64,000 bases of DNA from Leifsonia xyli subsp. cynodontis DSM 46306 (GCF_000470775.1 NC_022438.1:2604001-2668000); one strand, 5' to 3'; shown: positions 9,118-18,921, counted from the stretch's first letter. Program-made: numbers and translations. Notes: generated by a model from the sequence alone, not told the origin.

Positions 9118-10532
9118 GCCGCGTCCGTCGTGCCCGTGATGCCGGCCGTCGACTCGATGACGCCCGCCATTTTCTTGCTCAGCGCCTCGTAGAACATCGA
9201 CAGCGGGAACTCGTCGTCCAGCACCGCGTCGGTGTAGCCCTTCGGCGGGCCCGCCAGGATCTCGTCCGGGAGCCCGCGCGCCCACTGCGACGCGGGATGC
9301 GGCGTCAGCGTCCGGGTGAGCATCTCGTACGCGGCCAGCCAGTGCGCGACCTTGGGCCGGTCGATCGAACGCCAGTACAGCTCGTTGATCCGGTCGCTGA
9401 GGGCGACCACGACATCCGGCGCCGCGTCCCAGTCGATCGTGAGCCGGGTGTCGGTCCAGTGCAGTGCCTCGTGCTGGTGCAGCCACGCGAACAGCAGCTG
9501 GCCGCCGAGCCCGTCGTAGTTGCGGACGCGGCTGCCGGTGATCGCGAACCGGAAGATCCGGTCGAAGATGACCGCGTACTGCACGAGTCTCGCGTGCTCG
9601 CGGATCGTCTCGTCCATGTCCTCCGCCCGCGCGAGCCGCACCGACTCGCGGAAAGCGGTCAGGTCGCAGCGCAGCTCTTCCAGCGAGTAGAGGAAGAACG
9701 GCATCCGCTGTTTGATCATGAAGGGGTCGAACGGCAGGTCGCCGCACATGTGGCTGCGGTCGTGGATGAGGTCCCACATCGCGAAGGTCTCCTCCGTGAG
9801 CCGCTGATCCTCCAGCATCCGGGCGGCGTCCTCCGGCAGCTCCAGTCGGGCGATCCCGGCCGCGGCCCGCACGACGCGGCGGTAGCGCGCGGCCTCGCGG
9901 TCCTGGAAGATCGCTCCCCAGGTGAAGGCAGGGATCTCGCGCATCGACACCGTCTCCGGGAACAGCACCGCGGAGTTGGTGTCGTAGCCGGGAGTGAAAT
10001 CCACGAATCGAAGCGGCACGAACAGCTTGTTGCCGTAGTCGCCGGCTTCCAGCGCGCCGATGAATTCGGGCCAGATGACCTCGACCAGCACGGCTTCGAC
10101 GAACCGGTCGGCGCTGCCGTTCTACGTCTGCATCGGGAAGACCACGAGGTGACCGAGTCCGTCCACGCGGTGTCGCTGGGGCTGGAACGCGTTCAGCGAG
10201 TCAAGGAAGTCCGGGACGCCGAAGCCGTCGTCGGCCCAGCGCGCGAAGTCCCGCTGCAGCGCGGTCAAGTACGCCGCGTCGTGCGGGAAGCCCGGGGCCA
10301 GCTCGGCGATCGCCGCCGCGATCACAGCAGCGTGCCCAGCAGCGGCCGGGCGGGCGGACTCCGGCTCGATCGAGCCGTCCCTCGCCTGCATTCCCTGTAG
10401 CGCGACCGCGGCGCCCTTCAGCCGGAGCCACGCGGGATGCTCTGCCAGCTCCCGCACGCTGCGGCCGTCTTCGACGACCTTGGGCTCTCCGACAATCGCG
10501 TCCGGAGCGATCTGGTGGACGGACTGAGACAT
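9114..10532 (-). pseudogene. DUF6421-family protein interrupted by an amber codon
   Basis: The frame from ATG 10532 (MSQSVHQIAPDAIVGEP) runs to TAG 10122-10124 and continues in the same frame as NGSADRFVEAVLVEVIWPEFIG to the stop at 9114, totalling 472 codons. The only lesion seen is that nonsense codon, explained by a single CAG to TAG transition. The large downstream part (FTPGYDTNSAVLFPE, MWDLIHDRSHMCGDLPFDPFMIKQR) resembles DUF6421 proteins of actinobacteria, whose function is not known to me. It heads the decayed SDR-GH3-GH38 operon. With readthrough, or if the codon is an error, the gene would be intact. Confidence 0.75.
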
Positions 10533-10608
10533 GACGAACCTCACCGTCGTTGGGTTGTGGCCGCTGAGACGCGGGCCGAGCGCGAGCGCGGTGTGCGCTC
10601 CCACCGAG

Positions 10609-10636
10609 CCTATCCGCGCGGATAGGGAGATTTTTT
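10609..10636. promoter_or_regulatory. Perfect palindrome followed by T6
   Basis: CCTATCCGCGCGGATAGG (10609-10626) is a perfect 18-base palindrome, followed on the plus strand by GAGA and six T residues. It may be an operator in the promoter of the minus-strand DUF6421 operon, or a hairpin terminator on the plus strand. No plus-strand gene ends nearby, which favours an operator. Otherwise 10533-10865 holds only the repeat below. Confidence 0.45.
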
Positions 10637-10751
10637 GCTCATTTCGGCGTATTCGTGCTTGAAAGCTGGCGTCCGCGCAGGAAATGGGATCAGGTGACGC
10701 TCGTGGTGTCCGCTGGCGCTGTGCTCTGTGCCGGGATCGCGGTCTCGCCCA

Positions 10752-10787
10752 CAGCCGGAGCCGGAGCCGGACCAGGAGCCGGAGCCA
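10752..10787. repeat. Hexanucleotide GCCGGA repeat tract
   Basis: Several near-tandem copies of GCCGGA/GCCGGAGCC in the non-coding gap upstream of the SDR gene at 10866. A simple-sequence tract with no evident coding role. Confidence 0.6.
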
Positions 10788-10865
10788 GCGCAGCACACCA
10801 CGACTGCCAGGCTGCCCAGGATGGATAAGGGTCAGCGCGCCCGAGGAGTTTGCGATGATGGAGAC

Positions 10866-11762
10866 ATGGCGAGAACGGTTCGGGGCGCGCGGGTGCTCAT
10901 CACCGGCGCGGTCTCCGGCACGGGGCCGCTCTACGCGGAGCGCGCTGCTCGAAGGAGCCCGTGCGGTCGTCCTCTGGGATCGCGACAAGAGCGCCCTCGC
11001 CCGCCTCACCGACCGTCTGCGTCAGGAGATCCTCGCCGGGCGCGCCGGCGGCTGGGGCTCTCCGCCCCGCTCGCCCAGTTCGGCCGCCGGGCGTCCGGAG
11101 ACCAGCGTGCATCCCCACGTCATCGACGTCGGCGAGCTCGGGGCCATCGCGCAGACCGCTCAGGCCGTCCGCAGGGAGATCGGCGGCATCGACATCCTGA
11201 TCAACAACGCCGGCATCGTGCGCGGCAAGCTGTTCTGGGAGCACGACAACGGCGACGACATCCGCCCGACGATGCAGGTCAATGCGCTCGCTCCGATGTA
11301 CATCCCCCGCGAGTTCCTGCCCGGGATGCTGACCAGCCCCCGCGCGGCTCGCATCGTCACCATCGCCCCCGCTGCCGGCGGCCTGGCGAGCCCGCGGATG
11401 AGCGTCTCCGTTGCGAGCAAGTGGACCGTGATCGGGTGGAGCGACAGCCTCCGCTTGGAGCTGAAGCGCGAAGAAGGCTACGACCGGGTCAAGATCACCA
11501 CGGTCGTCGCGGGCTCCACCGGCGCCGGGACGTCCGAGGGCGCTCGGGGTCTGCTGCGGACGCCCCTCCTGACGCCGGAGCAGGTGGTGGACCGGGTGTG
11601 GCGCGCCATGCTCACGGGCCGGCCGATGCTGTCGCTCCCGTGGCCGCTCGGGCTCGCGAAGCTCCTGGAAGGAGTGTGCTGCCGACGCGGGCGTTGGACG
11701 CGCTGGCGGCATGGCCGTTCGGTGTCCACGGGCCGGTTGACGGGGCCGCCGGCGGCTCCTGA
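10866..11762 (+). pseudogene. SDR-family oxidoreductase with two frameshifts
   Basis: Starts at ATG 10866 (MARTVRGARVLITGAVSGTG, a good TGxxxGxG nucleotide loop). The frame breaks near 10944-10949, and LLEGARAVVLWDRDKSAL, the NNAG motif (DILINNAGIVRG) and VNALAPMYIPREFLPGM follow in another frame. A TG duplication near 11674 moves the C-terminus (LPTRALDALAAWPFGVHG) back, ending at 11762. The catalytic Tyr of YxxxK appears replaced by Ser (SVASKW), which would inactivate a normal SDR even without frameshifts. Related to NAD(P)-dependent dehydrogenases; substrate unknown. Confidence 0.82.
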
Positions 11763-11812
11763 GGGCGTGCGCCTCCGCCGCCGACTCAGCCGATAGCCCG
11801 CACAACGGTGCG

Positions 11813-13244
11813 GTGGCCTGGACCCAGGTCGTCAAGACCGTCGAAACCGAACAGCCGGAGCTGAAGCGGGCACTCGGACCGGGCCTGCTGCTGCTGTTCA
11901 TCGTCGGCGACATCCTCGGCACCGGCGTCTACGCCCTCACCGGCCAGGTCGCGACCGAGGTCGGCGGAGCCGCATGGCTGCCGTTCCTGCTCGCCTTCGC
12001 CGTCGCGACGTTCACCGCGTTCTTCCTACTTGGAGCTCGTGACCAAGTATCCGCAGGCCGCGGGAGCGGCGCTGTACACACACAAGGCGTTCGGCGTCCA
12101 CTTCTTCACGTTCATCGTGTGCTTCATCGTGATGACCTCGGGAATCACGTCCGCCTCCACTGCCTCCCGCGCCTTCGCAGTGAACCTCAGCATCGGCTTC
12201 GGCATCTCCAACGACAACGTGACCACCCTGCTCGTCGCCCTCGCTTTCATCGTGCTGATCATGCTCGTGAACCTCCGCGGTGTCACCGAGAGCGTCTGGC
12301 TCAACGTCGTCCTGACCCTCGTCGAGCTCTCGGGTCTCCTCCTCGTGATCTTCATCGGCCTCTGGGCGGATCTCCGGCGGCAACGCCAACTGGTCCCAGG
12401 TCGTCGCCTTCGAGACCCCGGAGGACAAAGGCGTCCTTCTCGCCGTCAGCACGGCGACCTCCCTGGCCTTCTTCGCGATGGTCGGCTTCGAGGACTCGGT
12501 GAACATGGCCGAGGAGACCAAGGACCCTAGCAGGATCTTCCCCCGGATGATGCTCAGCGGTCTCGGCATCGCCGCTGTCATCTATGTGCTGGTCTCCATC
12601 ACCGTCGTCGCCCTCGTCCCCATCGGCAAGCTCGCCGGCAGCGAGGCTCCTCTGGTCACCGCCGTCCAGACCGCCGCCCCGGACTTCCCCATCGCCGGTC
12701 TGCTGCCCTTCATCTCGATGTTCGCCGTGGCCAACACCGCGCTCATCAACATGATGATGGCCAGCCGCCTGCTCTACGGCATGAGCAAACAGGGCGTCCT
12801 CCCGCCCTTCCTCTCCCGGGTGGCCCCGAAGCGCCGCACTCCGTGGGCGGCCATCCTCTTCACCAGCGCCCTCGCCGTCGGTCTCATCGCCTATGTCTCT
12901 CTCGACCCTCAGGGGTCGATCGTGGCCCTGCTGGGCGGCACGACCTCGCTGCTCCTGCTCGCCGTGTTCGCTGTGTGAACGTCTGCGTGCTCGTGCTCCG
13001 CAAGCAGCCGGTCGGCCACGGGCACTTCCGCACCCCGATCGCGCTGCCGGTCATCGGTGCAATCACCTGTCTGTACTTGGTGTTCCCGTGGACCTCGGGA
13101 CGCTCACAGGGACAGTACGGGATCGCGCTGGCCCTCCTCGCGATCGGGATCGTGCTCTGGGCGGTGACCCGGCTGTGGACGAGAGCGGCGGGGCGCAGGG
13201 AGGGAACCCGTTCGACGGAGGCAACCCGTTCGTCCGGCCGATAG
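11813..13244 (+). pseudogene. APC-superfamily amino-acid permease with three frameshifts
   Basis: About 475 codons of a 12-helix amino-acid permease. Beginning at GTG 11813, the first segment holds GPGLLLLFIVGDILGTGVYALTG, the characteristic helix-1 substrate motif. Frames change near 12021-12028, at 12367-12369 (an extra G before ISGGNANW), and near 12972-12976 (loss of one G before VNVCVLVLRK). Later conserved parts include AMVGFEDSVNMAEETKDPSR and SRLLYGMSKQGVLPP. Each shift is a single base, so the gene is recently decayed. The substrate cannot be told from sequence. Its 5' end lies 50 bases after the broken SDR gene. Confidence 0.87.
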
Positions 13245-13313
13245 CGGCTGACCGTCTCCGGTTCTCTGCCCGGTGAGTCCCGGGGAGGCCGCCGCAGGCC
13301 GGGAACACTCCGC

Positions 13314-14156
13314 TCAGCGGAACATCGGCCGGTCGTCCGCGTCTTCCGGGCGGTCGTCCGCGAGCTCGACCAGCACGGGGACGTGATCGCTCGGCGCGTC
13401 GCCCTTGCGCTCATCGCGGTGGATGCTGGCGTCCACGACCCGGTCGGCGAACGCCCGCGACCCGAGGACGAAGTCGATCCGCATGCCTTCGTTGCGCGGG
13501 AAACGCAATTGCTTGTAGTCCCAGTAGGTGTACCCCTCGGGAACGATCGGGCGCACCACATCCGTCAGCCTGGCCTTCTCGAACGCGGCGAACGCGGTGC
13601 GCTCCGGCGGGGAGATGTGCGTCGAGACGTCCGGGATCAGGCTCGGGTCGCCGACATCGGAGTCCAGGGGGGCGACGTTCCAGTCGCCCATGAGCGCGAG
13701 CGGCAGCTCGGGGTCCTCCGCCAGCCAGCTGCGCGCGTTCGCGAGGAGCGCTGCCAGCCAGTCGAGCTTGTAGGCGTAGTGCGGGTCGTCGAGCGCCCGG
13801 CCGTTCGGGACGTACAGGCTCCACAGCCGCACGCCCTCCACCGTCGCCCCGATCGCGCGCGCCTCCGTGGGCAGGCCGGGCCCATAGTGGCCCTTCAGGA
13901 AGCCGGGCATGTCCGGGAACCCGATCTCGGGCTCGTCGATCGGCAGCCGGGAGGCGATCGCCACCCCGTTCCACTGGTTCAGCCCGTGCAGCACGACCTC
14001 GTATCCGGCCTTCTCGAACGCCTCGTGCGGGAACTGCTCGGGTTTGCACTTGATCTCCTGCATGGCCAGCGCATCCACGTCTTCCCGGACCATCCAGTCC
14101 ACCACCCGGGCGACTCGGGTGCGGATGGAGTTCACGTTCCAGGTGGCGACACGCAT
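13314..14156 (-). CDS. xthA: Exodeoxyribonuclease III
   Basis: A 280-residue AP endonuclease/3'-5' exonuclease of the EEP superfamily, used in base excision repair. Motifs seen: ATWNVNSIR (Asn7 metal ligand), MQEIKCK (Glu34), GDWNVAP (Asp and Asn of the active site) and the C-terminal SDHVPV with the catalytic Asp-His. ATG 14156 is chosen over upstream codons because the conserved MRVATWNVNS begins exactly there and TACGAT lies six bases before it, predicting a leaderless message. Divergent from pyrE across a 110-base gap. Intact. Confidence 0.95.
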   Translation of the reverse strand: MRVATWNVNSIRTRVARVVDWMVREDVDALAMQEIKCKPEQFPHEAFEKAGYEVVLHGLNQWNGVAIASRLPIDEPEIGFPDMPGFLKGHYGPGLPTEARAIGATVEGVRLWSLYVPNGRALDDPHYAYKLDWLAALLANARSWLAEDPELPLALMGDWNVAPLDSDVGDPSLIPDVSTHISPPERTAFAAFEKARLTDVVRPIVPEGYTYWDYKQLRFPRNEGMRIDFVLGSRAFADRVVDASIHRDERKGDAPSDHVPVLVELADDRPEDADDRPMFR

Positions 14157-14162
14157 GCCCTG

Positions 14163-14168
14163 ATCGTA
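14163..14168 (-). promoter_or_regulatory. -10 hexamer TACGAT for leaderless xthA
   Basis: TACGAT on the minus strand ends six bases before the ATG. No Shine-Dalgarno sequence lies between, so transcription probably starts at the A of the start codon. Confidence 0.6.
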
Positions 14169-14253
14169 TCGGGGAGCGCTGACGCCCGTCTCGCCCCCGG
14201 GCGCATCCTGCGCCGGATGCGCCCGAACCCCTGCATACGGTGCGTTCGCCCCA

Positions 14254-14259
14254 TAGAAT
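14254..14259 (+). promoter_or_regulatory. -10 hexamer TAGAAT for pyrE
   Basis: TAGAAT ends seven bases before the GTG start at 14267, predicting a leaderless or nearly leaderless transcript. Confidence 0.55.
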
Positions 14260-14266
14260 CGCAGGT

Positions 14267-14815
14267 GTGACCGACCCACGACAGCAGCTCATCGACTACA
14301 TCTCGGCCGAGGCCGTCTTCCGCGGCGACTTCACCCTGACCAGTGGCAAAAAGGCCAGCTACTACGTCGATCTGCGCAAGGTCAGCCTCGATCACCACGT
14401 TGCGCCGCTGATCGGCCAGGTCATGCTTGAGGTGATCGCCGGCATCCCGGACGTCGTCGCGGTGGGCGGGATGACGATGGGGGCCGACCCTGTCGCTGCC
14501 GCCATCCTGCACCAGGGCGCTGCGCGCGGGCTCGCCTATGACGCCTTCGTCGTGCGCAAAGAGCCCAAGGACCACGGCCGCGGCAAGCAGGTCGAGGGCC
14601 CGGACCTCGCCGGCAGACGCGTCATCGTGCTCGAAGACACCTCCACCACCGGTGGTTCCCCTCTCACAGCGATCGAAGCCCTGAAGAGGGCGGGTGCGGA
14701 GATCGCCGCCGTCGCTGTCGTGGTCGACCGCGACACCGGCGCCCGCGAGGCCATCGAAGCCGCGGGCTACCCCTACTACGCCGCCATCGGCCTGAAGGAG
14801 CTGGGGCTCGAGTGA
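14267..14815 (+). CDS. pyrE: Orotate phosphoribosyltransferase
   Basis: Transfers ribose-5-phosphate from PRPP to orotate, forming OMP in pyrimidine synthesis; a cytosolic type-I PRTase of 182 residues, normal in size. GTG 14267 is preferred because VTDPRQQLIDYIS starts the conserved N-terminus and a -10 lies seven bases upstream. The FTLTSGKKASYYVDLRK motif and the PRPP loop VIVLEDTSTTGGS are complete. The stop overlaps the GTG of the next gene by four bases (GTGA), so the two are translationally coupled. Confidence 0.95.
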   Translation: MTDPRQQLIDYISAEAVFRGDFTLTSGKKASYYVDLRKVSLDHHVAPLIGQVMLEVIAGIPDVVAVGGMTMGADPVAAAILHQGAARGLAYDAFVVRKEPKDHGRGKQVEGPDLAGRRVIVLEDTSTTGGSPLTAIEALKRAGAEIAAVAVVVDRDTGAREAIEAAGYPYYAAIGLKELGLE

Positions 14816-16710
14816 CCGACCATCGCGACCCCGAGCGTCCGTCCACCGGAGAGGAACCGGAGAGCGAGGCCCCCGCGCCCGCCGTGCCCGAGTTCGGGAG
14901 TTCGGAGTGGCTGCTCGCGCAGCTCACCGGTGGACGCCGGGCGGAAACGCCAAGTCCGCCGCCAGCCGGGGCGGCCCGACGCGACACGGCCGGGGAGGCC
15001 GCGCCGGGTGCTGCCGTGTCGCGGGGCGCCAGCGCGCAGCGGGATATCGCCGAGCTGCGGGCTGTCGCCCCGCGACGGCGTGCCACCACACCGCCGGATG
15101 AGAAGCCGACGGCGGACGCTCCGGGGGCGGTCGAGGATGCGCCGGCCGAAGCTGCCGCGCCGGTCGAACCGGATGCCGCTGAGAAGCCCATTGCATCGCC
15201 CGCGCTCGTCGCCTCCGGCTTCGAAGCGCTTCTGAAAGAACCCGAGGCGGAACAGGCGGAGGAGCCGGCCGAGGCCAGATTCGCGTGGAATCTGCGGCTT
15301 TCCGAAGACGCGGCGCAGAGCGAGGAGGCCGCCGGTCAGTGGTTCGAGGAAACGAAGCCTCGTGCGGCTCCGGAGGCGGCTCCCGTGCCGTCCTCGGCCC
15401 CCAGCTTCGAGCCGTCGAGCCTCTTCACGCCCCTCACCCGGCCTCGCCCATCGGCGGGGAACGAGCCAGAGCCCCCGGCCGGGTCAGGCGAAGAGCCGGA
15501 GGCGCCGCCCGCGGAGGAGACGGATGCGATGCTCAGGGGGCTGCTGTCGCCGGCGACGAGCGCGTTCGACGCGTTCCGCCTCACGGACGCAGCGGTCGCG
15601 GTTCCCGGCGACGAGGGCCTTTCCGGGCTGCCGGAGCCGGACCAGACCGAGCCCGAGCCGCCCGAGCAGGACCAGACCGAGCCAGACAAGGCGGATGACG
15701 GCCTCGCGCTGCTCTTCGGCGCTCCCGCCGAGGAGGAGGAACCCGAGGCCCTCGCGACGCAGACGCGGACGGAAGCCGACCCGGCCATCGCTCCCCGGCG
15801 CGCGTCCACGGGCGGCAGCCTCCTTTTCCCGCCGCTGGAGGCTGCGGCTCTGGAAGGACCGCAACTCACTGCGCCGACAGAGAGGGTTGCGGTCGAGGCG
15901 CTCACCGCCCGTTTCGAGCCGTGGGCCGATCTCGCTGAGACGGCCACGCTGGACGCGGCCCGCACACCGGAGGCCGCAGCGTCCGCCACGGCCCCGCCGA
16001 TCGGGAACCCCCCATCTGTCCCGGCCGCTCCGTCCGCGACCGCTGCGTTCGAGGGCTCCGACTTCGCGCCAGCCGCACCCGCCCCTCCCGCGCCCCCGCG
16101 TTCGCCGGCGAGCAAGCAGACCCGCTCGCTCCTTCTGGTGGCCGGGGCTCTGGCGGTCGTCCTCCTGCTCGTCGGTCTGTTCGCGCTCGGGATGGCCATC
16201 CCGTCGCTGCTCGGCGCTCCGTCGGCGAAGCAGCCGGCCGCCGGAGACGCGTCGGCGATGTCGACCGCTCCTGCGGCGGCGACGCCGGCGCCGACCATCA
16301 CCCCGAAGGCGGCCACCGCTGCCGGAGCCGGGGTGCATTCGTGGCATTCCCTCGGCGGCGGTGAGTGCATCGAACCGTACACCGGTCCCTGGGCCGACAC
16401 GTTCACTGTGGTGGACTGCGCGGCGCCGCATGCCGCACAACTGCTGTACACCAACCTCTTCTCGGCCGACCCCGCCGCGTCCTACCCGGGAGCCGACACG
16501 CTCGCGGGGCAGATTAATGCGCTCTGCACGGCGCCGGGCGTGATCGACCTCGCGGCGGCGGGCTCCTATCCAGACCTGCAGGTTCAGGGAACCTTCCCGG
16601 CCACCGAGGCCCAGTGGGCGTCCGGCCAGCGCTCCTACTACTGCTTCGCCAACCGGTCCAGCGGGCAGCCGCTGACCTCGTCGGTCGCAGGCCCCGGACC
16701 CACGGGCTGA
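14812..16710 (+). CDS. Single-pass membrane protein with acidic repeat-rich cytoplasmic region and septum-formation-like C-terminus
   Basis: A 632-residue protein coupled to pyrE. Residues 1-435 are acidic, Pro/Ala/Glu-rich and low in complexity, with proline-spaced Glu clusters (EPDQTEPEPPEQDQTEP). A single membrane helix (SLLLVAGALAVVLLLVGLFA, about 443-462) is followed by an Ala/Pro/Thr linker and a globular C-terminal domain of about 110 residues with four Cys (GGGECIEPY, VVDCAAPHAAQ, NALCTAPG, YYCFAN). The C-terminus resembles Septum_form-type domains seen after pyrE in related actinobacteria (from memory). Likely topology is N-in, C-out with two disulfides. Function unknown; a cell-division role is only a suggestion. 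Confidence 0.7.
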   Translation: MTDHRDPERPSTGEEPESEAPAPAVPEFGSSEWLLAQLTGGRRAETPSPPPAGAARRDTAGEAAPGAAVSRGASAQRDIAELRAVAPRRRATTPPDEKPTADAPGAVEDAPAEAAAPVEPDAAEKPIASPALVASGFEALLKEPEAEQAEEPAEARFAWNLRLSEDAAQSEEAAGQWFEETKPRAAPEAAPVPSSAPSFEPSSLFTPLTRPRPSAGNEPEPPAGSGEEPEAPPAEETDAMLRGLLSPATSAFDAFRLTDAAVAVPGDEGLSGLPEPDQTEPEPPEQDQTEPDKADDGLALLFGAPAEEEEPEALATQTRTEADPAIAPRRASTGGSLLFPPLEAAALEGPQLTAPTERVAVEALTARFEPWADLAETATLDAARTPEAAASATAPPIGNPPSVPAAPSATAAFEGSDFAPAAPAPPAPPRSPASKQTRSLLLVAGALAVVLLLVGLFALGMAIPSLLGAPSAKQPAAGDASAMSTAPAAATPAPTITPKAATAAGAGVHSWHSLGGGECIEPYTGPWADTFTVVDCAAPHAAQLLYTNLFSADPAASYPGADTLAGQINALCTAPGVIDLAAAGSYPDLQVQGTFPATEAQWASGQRSYYCFANRSSGQPLTSSVAGPGPTG

Positions 16711-16739
16711 CCCCGGCGGTCAGCGTATGCCGGGGCCGG

Positions 16740-17295
16740 TCAGCGCATCCCGAGGTCGTGTTCGTAGCGGACCAGCGCGCTCGCGGGGTTGAGCGATCGG
16801 GCCCGGGCGATCAGCTCGCCGAGAGTGTCCGCGCCGGGGAAGCTGAGGTTGAGCACGACGGCGTTCCGCCGCTCGCCGCTGCCGAAGAACCCCTCGGCGT
16901 CCAGGTCGGAGAGCGCCCCGCTGAGACAGCCGAGGAGGGCCTCGCCGGTCGCGGGCGGGCGGTCGAACGGGGTAGCCGAACTCCTCGAACAGTGCGGCCA
17001 CCGGACGGAAGTGCTCGTCGCCGTACAGGTCGTACGGCGAATCGTTGACCGACCAGCGCAGCTCCTCGGGCCGGCGCTCCACCCCGTCCGCGCGCAGTTC
17101 CGCCACCGCGCGGTCGAGGCCCTCGATCGAGGCGGCCGTCGGGGCGGGCCGGTGCGCCAGCGGGGTCGTCCAGAGCCCGAAATAGTAGAAGGTGTCGTCT
17201 GGATGCGCGGTGCGCAGAGCGTTCCACGCGTCCCGCGCGGCTTCCCGCACGGCCATCCGGATGAGGGTGAGCGACTCGGGTGTCACATCCCGCAT
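16740..17295 (-). pseudogene. DUF4303-like protein, frameshifted
   Basis: Opens with MRDVTPESLTLIRMAVREAA, a GAGAAAG-type ribosome site upstream, and continues FYYFGLWTTPLAHRPAP and ELRWSVNDSPYDLYGDEHF, features of DUF4303 proteins of unknown role. At the G4 run 16969-16972 one base shifts the frame; the original end (FDRPPATGEALLGCLSG, then RYEHDLGMR to TGA 16740-16742) lies in the next frame. Total length of about 185 residues is normal for the family. The gene sits between the membrane protein (convergent) and the HAD phosphatase, which it follows in the same orientation but with its own start. Confidence 0.65.
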
Positions 17296-17320
17296 GGTGG
17301 TGCTGCTTTCTCGTGGTGCG

Positions 17321-18118
17321 TCAGAACTCGGACTCGACCGGTTCGTGTACGACGAGGGCTTCCACGCCCGGGAGGATCTCGTCCGGGCGGAACGGATAGC
17401 GGTCGATCTCCGCTTGGTCGCTGATGCCGGTGAGCACCAGGATGGTGTGGAGACCGGCCTCGATGCCCGCGAGGACGTCGGTGTCCATCCGGTCGCCGAT
17501 CATCGCGGTGTTCTCGGAGTGCGCGCCGATGCGGTTGAGCGCGGAACGGAACATCATCGGGTTGGGCTTGCCGATGACGTAAGGCTCCATACCGGTCGTT
17601 TTGGTGATCATCGCGGTGACCGCTCCGGTGGCGGGCAGCGGCCCCTCGGCGCTCGGCCCGGTCGCGTCGGGGTTCGTCGCGATGAACCGTGCGCCCTTGC
17701 CGATGAGGCGGATGGCCTTGGTGATGGCGTCGAACGAGTAGCTGCGTGTCTCGCCGACAACCACGTAGTCCGGATTCGTCTCCGTCATGATGAATCCGGC
17801 CTCGTGCAGCGCCGTGGTCAGACCGGCCTCGCCGATGACGTAGACGTTCCCGCCGGGATTCTGCTGGCGGAGGAAGTCGGCGGTCGCCAGAGCGGAGGTC
17901 CAGATGGACTCCTCGGGCACGTCCAGGCCGGACGCGCGGAGCCGGGCGGCGAGATCGCGCGGGGTGTAGATCGAGTTGTTGGTGAGCACCAGGAACGGTG
18001 TGCCCTGATCCCGCCACTGCTGAATCAGCTCCGGGGCGCCGGGCAGGGCCTGGTTCTCGTGGACGAGCACACCGTCCATGTCGGTGAGCCAGCATTCGAT
18101 CTCGTCGCGCCGCGTCAC
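17321..18118 (-). CDS. HAD-IIA (NagD-like) sugar/nucleotide phosphatase
   Basis: 265-residue cytosolic HAD hydrolase. Motif I is LTDMDGVLVH (nucleophile Asp13, acid/base Asp15), motif II is VLTNNS, the Lys of motif III lies in VIGKPNPMMF, and motif IV is MIGDRMDTD. The large cap between motifs II and III and the TNN sequence are characteristic of the NagD/IIA class, whose members hydrolyse nucleotide or sugar phosphates. GTG 18118 is chosen because AAAGGGG lies about five bases before it. Monocistronic and intact; the natural substrate is not evident. Confidence 0.9.
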   Translation of the reverse strand: MTRRDEIECWLTDMDGVLVHENQALPGAPELIQQWRDQGTPFLVLTNNSIYTPRDLAARLRASGLDVPEESIWTSALATADFLRQQNPGGNVYVIGEAGLTTALHEAGFIMTETNPDYVVVGETRSYSFDAITKAIRLIGKGARFIATNPDATGPSAEGPLPATGAVTAMITKTTGMEPYVIGKPNPMMFRSALNRIGAHSENTAMIGDRMDTDVLAGIEAGLHTILVLTGISDQAEIDRYPFRPDEILPGVEALVVHEPVESEF

Positions 18119-18241
18119 GGGAGCCCCTTTCGCTGGAGAAGTGACGCTCTCAAGCATATTGCCCCGAACATTGCCGTGAGGTTTCCCGCAGGTCCGGGCT
18201 TCCCGGGAACGCCGCCGGGGCGAGGGGCCATGCAGCGCGGA

Positions 18242-18247
18242 TACCCT
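18242..18247 (+). promoter_or_regulatory. -10 hexamer TACCCT for leaderless SpoU-type methylase gene
   Basis: TACCCT ends six bases before GTG 18254; no Shine-Dalgarno sequence is present. Confidence 0.5.
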
Positions 18248-18253
18248 TGACCG

Positions 18254-18910
18254 GTGGACAACTCGGAGCACGCAGCGCCGGGGCAGGCGACCCCTAGCCC
18301 CGAACTCACCGCCCACGGCGTCGGTCCCTGGCCCGGCGTCTGGCCCGCGGACCCCGTCTTCGACCCCGAACTCCTTCGGACCGGAGACACCCGCAATGTG
18401 ATCGACCGTTACCGCTACTGGCGGATGGAGGCGATCGTCGCGGACCTCGACCAGCATCGGCATCCCTTCCACGTCGCCATCGAGAACTGGCAGCACGACA
18501 TGAACATCGGCTCGATCGTCCGCAGCGCCAACGCGTTCGCCGCGGACACGGTGCATATCATCGGACGGCGTCGCTGGAACAAGCGGGGAGCGATGGTCAC
18601 AGACCGTTACCAGCACCTCCAGCACCATGACGATGTCGAGTCCTTCGTCGCCTGGGCGCGCGCGGACGGCCTCCCGATCGTGGCGGTGGACAATGTTCCC
18701 GGTTCGGTCCGCATCGAGACGACCGGGCTGCCGCGGGAGTGCGTGCTCTTGTTCGGGCAGGAGGGTCCGGGGCTCTCCGAGCCGGCGATCGCGGCTGCGG
18801 ACACGGTGGTGGAGATCAGCCAGTTCGGCTCCACCCGGTCGATCAACGCGTCAGCGGCGGCCGCTGTCGCGATGCACACGTGGGTCGTGCAGCACGTCCC
18901 GTTCGCGTAG
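18254..18910 (+). CDS. SpoU/TrmH-family RNA 2'-O-methyltransferase
   Basis: 218 residues of the SPOUT (alpha/beta knot) fold. All three SpoU motifs are present: HDMNIGSIVRSANAF (about 78-92), LLFGQEGPGLSEPA (about 160-173) and the knot segment FGSTRSINASAAAAVAMHTW (about 187-206). These bind S-adenosylmethionine for ribose methylation of tRNA or rRNA. The N-terminal 55 residues are a poorly conserved acidic extension. GTG 18254 is supported by the leaderless promoter spacing. RNA target unknown. Ends against a repeat-containing gap shared with a convergent gene. Confidence 0.88.
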   Translation: MDNSEHAAPGQATPSPELTAHGVGPWPGVWPADPVFDPELLRTGDTRNVIDRYRYWRMEAIVADLDQHRHPFHVAIENWQHDMNIGSIVRSANAFAADTVHIIGRRRWNKRGAMVTDRYQHLQHHDDVESFVAWARADGLPIVAVDNVPGSVRIETTGLPRECVLLFGQEGPGLSEPAIAAADTVVEISQFGSTRSINASAAAAVAMHTWVVQHVPFA

Positions 18911-18921
18911 CGGGGTGATGG

